Below are positions 6,756 through 8,547 of a stretch of 8,547 bases of DNA, one piece after another. Within the stretch, counting starts at the first letter, position 1. Each line of letters starts with the position of its first letter. The notes under the pieces were generated by a model. That model ran no database searches and was not told the origin of the DNA. It was given only the letters and a program-made list of their open reading frames with translations. Location: contig JAOUFX010000084.1 in the NCBI GenBank assembly GCA_029857975.1, positions 1 to 8,547 of the forward strand. Direction: 5' to 3'. The DNA is from Deltaproteobacteria bacterium (lineage in GTDB: Bacteria; Desulfobacterota; SM23-61). The position numbers were made by a program, and so were the translations under genes.

Positions 6756-6762
6756 AGGAGGT
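6756..6762 (+). promoter_or_regulatory. Strong Shine-Dalgarno of the SDR gene
   Basis: AGGAGGT lies 8 nt before ATG 6771 and fixes that start. No convincing promoter was found in the preceding 100 bases, so the gene may be read from the liv promoter or from a promoter type not recognised here. Confidence 0.75.
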
Positions 6763-6770
6763 CGATAAAC

Positions 6771-7736
6771 ATGACAAAACTTATAACCGGGGGGACGGGT
6801 TTTATCGGTGCTGAATTAGCCAGGGTTCTCGTTGGCCGCGGAGAGGAGGTTACCTTGTTTGATATTTCCCCAAACTATGCTCGTATTAAAGGGATGGAAG
6901 ACAAAATAAAACTGGTACAAGGGAACCTTGCCTATTATTCGGAAGTTTTTAATGTTGTTAAAAATTATGATATCAAGATCATCTATCACCTTGGGGGTAT
7001 GTTAAGTGTCCCTTCCAATGCTAATCCCTGGGCGTCATTCCATGCTAATATCTGTGGTACCCTCCATGTATTGGAGACTGCCCGGCTTTTCGATTGTGAA
7101 AGAGTGGTGTTTGCAAGTACCCTGGCTACCTATGGTCTGGGTACTCCACCCATCATTACGGATGGTACCATTCAACGGCCTACCATCATGTACGGAATTG
7201 GCAAGTTGTATTGCGAGCTACTTGGAATGTTTTATAAGAATCGTTTTGGCTTAGATTTTCGTTCGGTTAGGTATCCTTCAGTCATTGGGCCGGGCGTCAA
7301 AACGCCAGGAGTTGCTCAGTATAATCCTTGGATGATCGAACACGCGGCGCTGGGCAAACCCTATGAGTGTTTCGTTACCGAGGATACGAAATGTCCGGTG
7401 ATGTATTTTAAGGATGCTGCAATTTGCATTGATATGCTATGCCAAGCGTCAAAAGAAAGCATTAAAACCGTAAACTATAACGTCGCCGGAGTAAAACCGG
7501 TGCACACTGCCAAAGAACTGGAAATGGCCATCAAAAAACATTTACCCAATTTTCGGGTTACTTATAAACCCAATCCACAGATTATGGACTTTCATCGAAA
7601 TTTTATTGTAGAAGTGTATGACGATAGCCGGGCCAAAGAAGAATGGGGATGGGAATCCAGATATTCTAATTTGGATACAGTAGTAGGAGATTTTATAGAA
7701 GAGGTCCGCAAGAATCCAGAAGATTACGGAATCTAA
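6771..7736 (+). CDS. Extended SDR oxidoreductase, L-threonine 3-dehydrogenase-like
   Basis: This 321-residue cytoplasmic NAD(P)-dependent enzyme has GGTGFIG (7-13), the Rossmann nucleotide motif, and Asp31 after the second strand (LFDIS), which favours NAD over NADP. The catalytic set is Ser116 or Thr117 (FASTLATYG) with Tyr141 and Lys145 (MYGIGK). Beyond the general epimerase/dehydratase family, several stretches follow SDR-type L-threonine 3-dehydrogenase: NPWASFHANICGTLHVLETA, LDFRSVRYPSVIGPG, YECFVTEDTKCPVMYFKDA (199-217), VNYNVAG (235-241), and DDSRAKEEWGW (284-294). That enzyme oxidises L-threonine to 2-amino-3-ketobutyrate. No 2-amino-3-ketobutyrate CoA ligase gene is in view, and TDH residues such as the C-terminal WP segment are replaced here (NFIVEVYDD), so a related substrate is quite possible. 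Length is normal and the gene is intact. Confidence 0.8.
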   Translation: MTKLITGGTGFIGAELARVLVGRGEEVTLFDISPNYARIKGMEDKIKLVQGNLAYYSEVFNVVKNYDIKIIYHLGGMLSVPSNANPWASFHANICGTLHVLETARLFDCERVVFASTLATYGLGTPPIITDGTIQRPTIMYGIGKLYCELLGMFYKNRFGLDFRSVRYPSVIGPGVKTPGVAQYNPWMIEHAALGKPYECFVTEDTKCPVMYFKDAAICIDMLCQASKESIKTVNYNVAGVKPVHTAKELEMAIKKHLPNFRVTYKPNPQIMDFHRNFIVEVYDDSRAKEEWGWESRYSNLDTVVGDFIEEVRKNPEDYGI

Positions 7737-7870
7737 AATAGCATGTAATTCTCGGATTATTTCGGAGCTTCTTTCCAAGAAATTCGGGAATTAAAGGTTT
7801 CCAAAAGGGATATGTTCAGAAATTGGGTAATGAATATATTCCTTTAAATAAATCCTAATATATTTGATTC

Positions 7871-7911
7871 GATACCACAGCAGGCCCCCTTCAAAGGAGT
7901 AAGGTGGTATC
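7871..7911 (+). repeat. Hairpin with 8-bp perfect arms
   Basis: GATACCAC (7871-7878) and GTGGTATC (7904-7911) are exact reverse complements. The 25-nt loop contains CCCCCTTCAAAGGAG, which can itself fold through CCT/AGG. The right side, AAGGTGGTATCACACG, loosely recalls a T-box motif but lacks its conserved ACCGCG part. The function is unknown. Confidence 0.45.
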
Positions 7912-8061
7912 ACACGTCATAATAACGGGTGGAGGATAACTATTGCAATCATTTGTACCTTGATTATGTTCATCCCAATTTCCTAAGTGGAGACATTTTT
8001 TGACCTCACCCACTGCTACTCTTTGAAGGGCAAATCAATCGCACCCAATTATCCTAGCTCT

Positions 8062-8099
8062 ATAAACCAAGATTAGGACTTTTTGTTCCTAAAGTTTAT
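8062..8099 (+). repeat. Two-helix imperfect hairpin
   Basis: ATAAAC (8062-8067) pairs with GTTTAT (8094-8099). Inside it, TTAGGA (8073-8078) pairs with TCCTAA (8087-8092) around CTTTTTGT. The internal loop is asymmetric, 5 nt against 1. No T-run follows on either strand that would make a clear terminator. Confidence 0.35.
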
Positions 8100-8320
8100 C
8101 GGTGTTGGCAAGAGGGCACTTTGAAATTTCTGTAGGGCACCGACAAATGAAAAGGCATCGCAGTAGCGGTAAACAATACGCCAGGTCAACGGGAACGTTT
8201 GAATTGCCGAAATAGGCAACAAAAGGCTGACTCGGAAAGGCAGGGTCATAATAACTCTGTCTTTCTTGTTGTCTATATATTGGGGTGCAGGTATTTGGGT
8301 AAAAAGCTTCGATCTCTGCT

Positions 8321-8439
8321 GAGACTGTCGAAAAAGTCCAAATGGCCAATTCAGAAAATTTTGGCTTCATTAGAAATCAACAACTTGCAGGCCACAGAAA
8401 ACCAAAAAATGCCCAGATTTGCGGTTTTTCGACAGGCTC
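8321..8439. mobile_element. MITE-like element with 16-bp terminal inverted repeats
   Basis: GAGACTGTCGAAAAAG (8321-8336) and the reverse complement of 8424-8439 (GAGCCTGTCGAAAAAC) match at 14 of 16 positions, bounding a 119-bp unit. GCT flanks both sides (8318-8320 and 8440-8442), a possible 3-bp target duplication. The weaker inner similarity of the two halves would let the whole unit fold back. It has no room for a transposase and would depend on one elsewhere. A long imperfect hairpin of another kind is the alternative. Confidence 0.5.
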
Positions 8440-8443
8440 GCTA

Positions 8444-8547
8444 GTGCGCCAGGAGCGCATGTTGATATAGATGGGGCGCGTAACTATGCAAAAGATGAGG
8501 GTAGGTCCCTCGGAGCCGGCTTGCAGGAGCAGGCTTCAAACCACCTT
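8444..8547 (+). mobile_element. Probable 5' end of a group II intron (domain I start), truncated by the window
   Basis: From 8444 the sequence reads GTGCGCC, a common 5' end of bacterial group II introns (GUGYG consensus). It is followed by structure expected of domain I: TGCGC (8445-8449) with GCGCA (8455-8459), or alternatively GCGCC (8446-8450) with GGCGC (8475-8479). Next come GAGGG (8497-8501) with CCCTC (8507-8511), resembling the usual AGGGU..GUCCC hairpin, and a further stem GAGCC/GGCTT (8513-8517 with 8532-8536). The reverse transcriptase ORF and domains V and VI would lie beyond the window. It begins 4 nt after the inverted-repeat element, in keeping with the habit of class C introns to insert just after hairpins. 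Recognition rests on pattern only. Confidence 0.5.

Larger units (their letters stand above)
7737..8320. other. Gap with no convincing gene
   Basis: Nearly 600 bases after the SDR gene hold no ORF with recognisable motifs or a good ribosome site. The two ORFs of 80-90 codons around 8089-8444 run through the inverted-repeat element described below and look accidental. Visible structures are the hairpins at 7871-7911 and 8062-8099. GTCATAATAAC occurs twice (7916-7926 and 8245-8255), probably by chance. No clear intrinsic terminator of the SDR gene was found. Confidence 0.5.

Noticed and set aside
7895..7926. T-box riboswitch
   Set aside because: Only part of the antiterminator bulge motif is imitated. 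The ACCGCG portion, a specifier stem, a following terminator and a downstream gene are all missing.
7916..8255. Direct repeat GTCATAATAAC (7916-7926 and 8245-8255)
   Set aside because: Eleven A/T-rich bases repeated once, without matching flanks or an obvious element between them, are not enough to claim a mobile element.
8089..8444. Two overlapping ORFs of 80-90 codons on opposite strands
   Set aside because: Neither shows domain-like sequence, and both run into the inverted-repeat element. They look like chance open frames.
900..8547. CRISPR array, tRNA or rRNA genes
   Set aside because: No regularly spaced repeats were seen and no tRNA- or rRNA-like segments were recognised on either strand.

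Overview
The window looks like part of a chromosome from an anaerobic Gram-negative bacterium of the Desulfobacterota (deltaproteobacterial) type. Three things suggest this: a 4-hydroxybutyryl-CoA dehydratase-type flavoprotein, a branched-chain-amino-acid-type (Liv/HAAT) ABC transporter whose binding protein has an ordinary Sec signal peptide rather than a lipoprotein signal, and sigma70-like promoter and Shine-Dalgarno signals. The taxon is an inference from content, not proven.

Layout. (1) 1-899: the C-terminal ~300 residues of an AbfD/HpaB-superfamily CoA dehydratase or isomerase, cut by the window edge. (2) 900-1776: a long A/T-rich regulatory gap. It holds two mutually exclusive hairpins (1086-1136), a perfect 29-bp palindrome (1378-1406), a near-consensus sigma70 promoter (1495-1523), an 11-codon leader ORF with two Trp codons (1605-1640), and an intrinsic terminator (1639-1679) whose stem starts on the leader stop codon. 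(3) 1777-6355: a tight five-gene operon in the order binding protein, two permeases and two ATPases (livK-H-M-G-F type), with gaps of 30 and 10 bp and then start codons that touch or overlap the previous stop. (4) 6356-6770: a gap that appears to hold a decayed, unidentified coding sequence. (5) 6771-7736: an extended SDR dehydrogenase that resembles SDR-type L-threonine 3-dehydrogenase. (6) 7737-8547: no convincing gene; two hairpins, a 119-bp MITE-like inverted-repeat element, and what looks like the first ~100 nt of a group II intron that runs off the window.

How it fits together. The transporter would import an amino acid or related carboxylate into the cytoplasm. The layout upstream of it (promoter, short Trp-containing leader peptide, terminator, no obvious second promoter) is that of transcription attenuation, so read-through into the transporter may depend on translation of the leader. 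This is the most interesting point in the window, and it hints at tryptophan or another aromatic compound as signal or substrate. The AbfD-type enzyme and the threonine-dehydrogenase-like enzyme would fit amino-acid or CoA-thioester fermentation, but nothing in the sequence ties them to the same pathway as the transporter.
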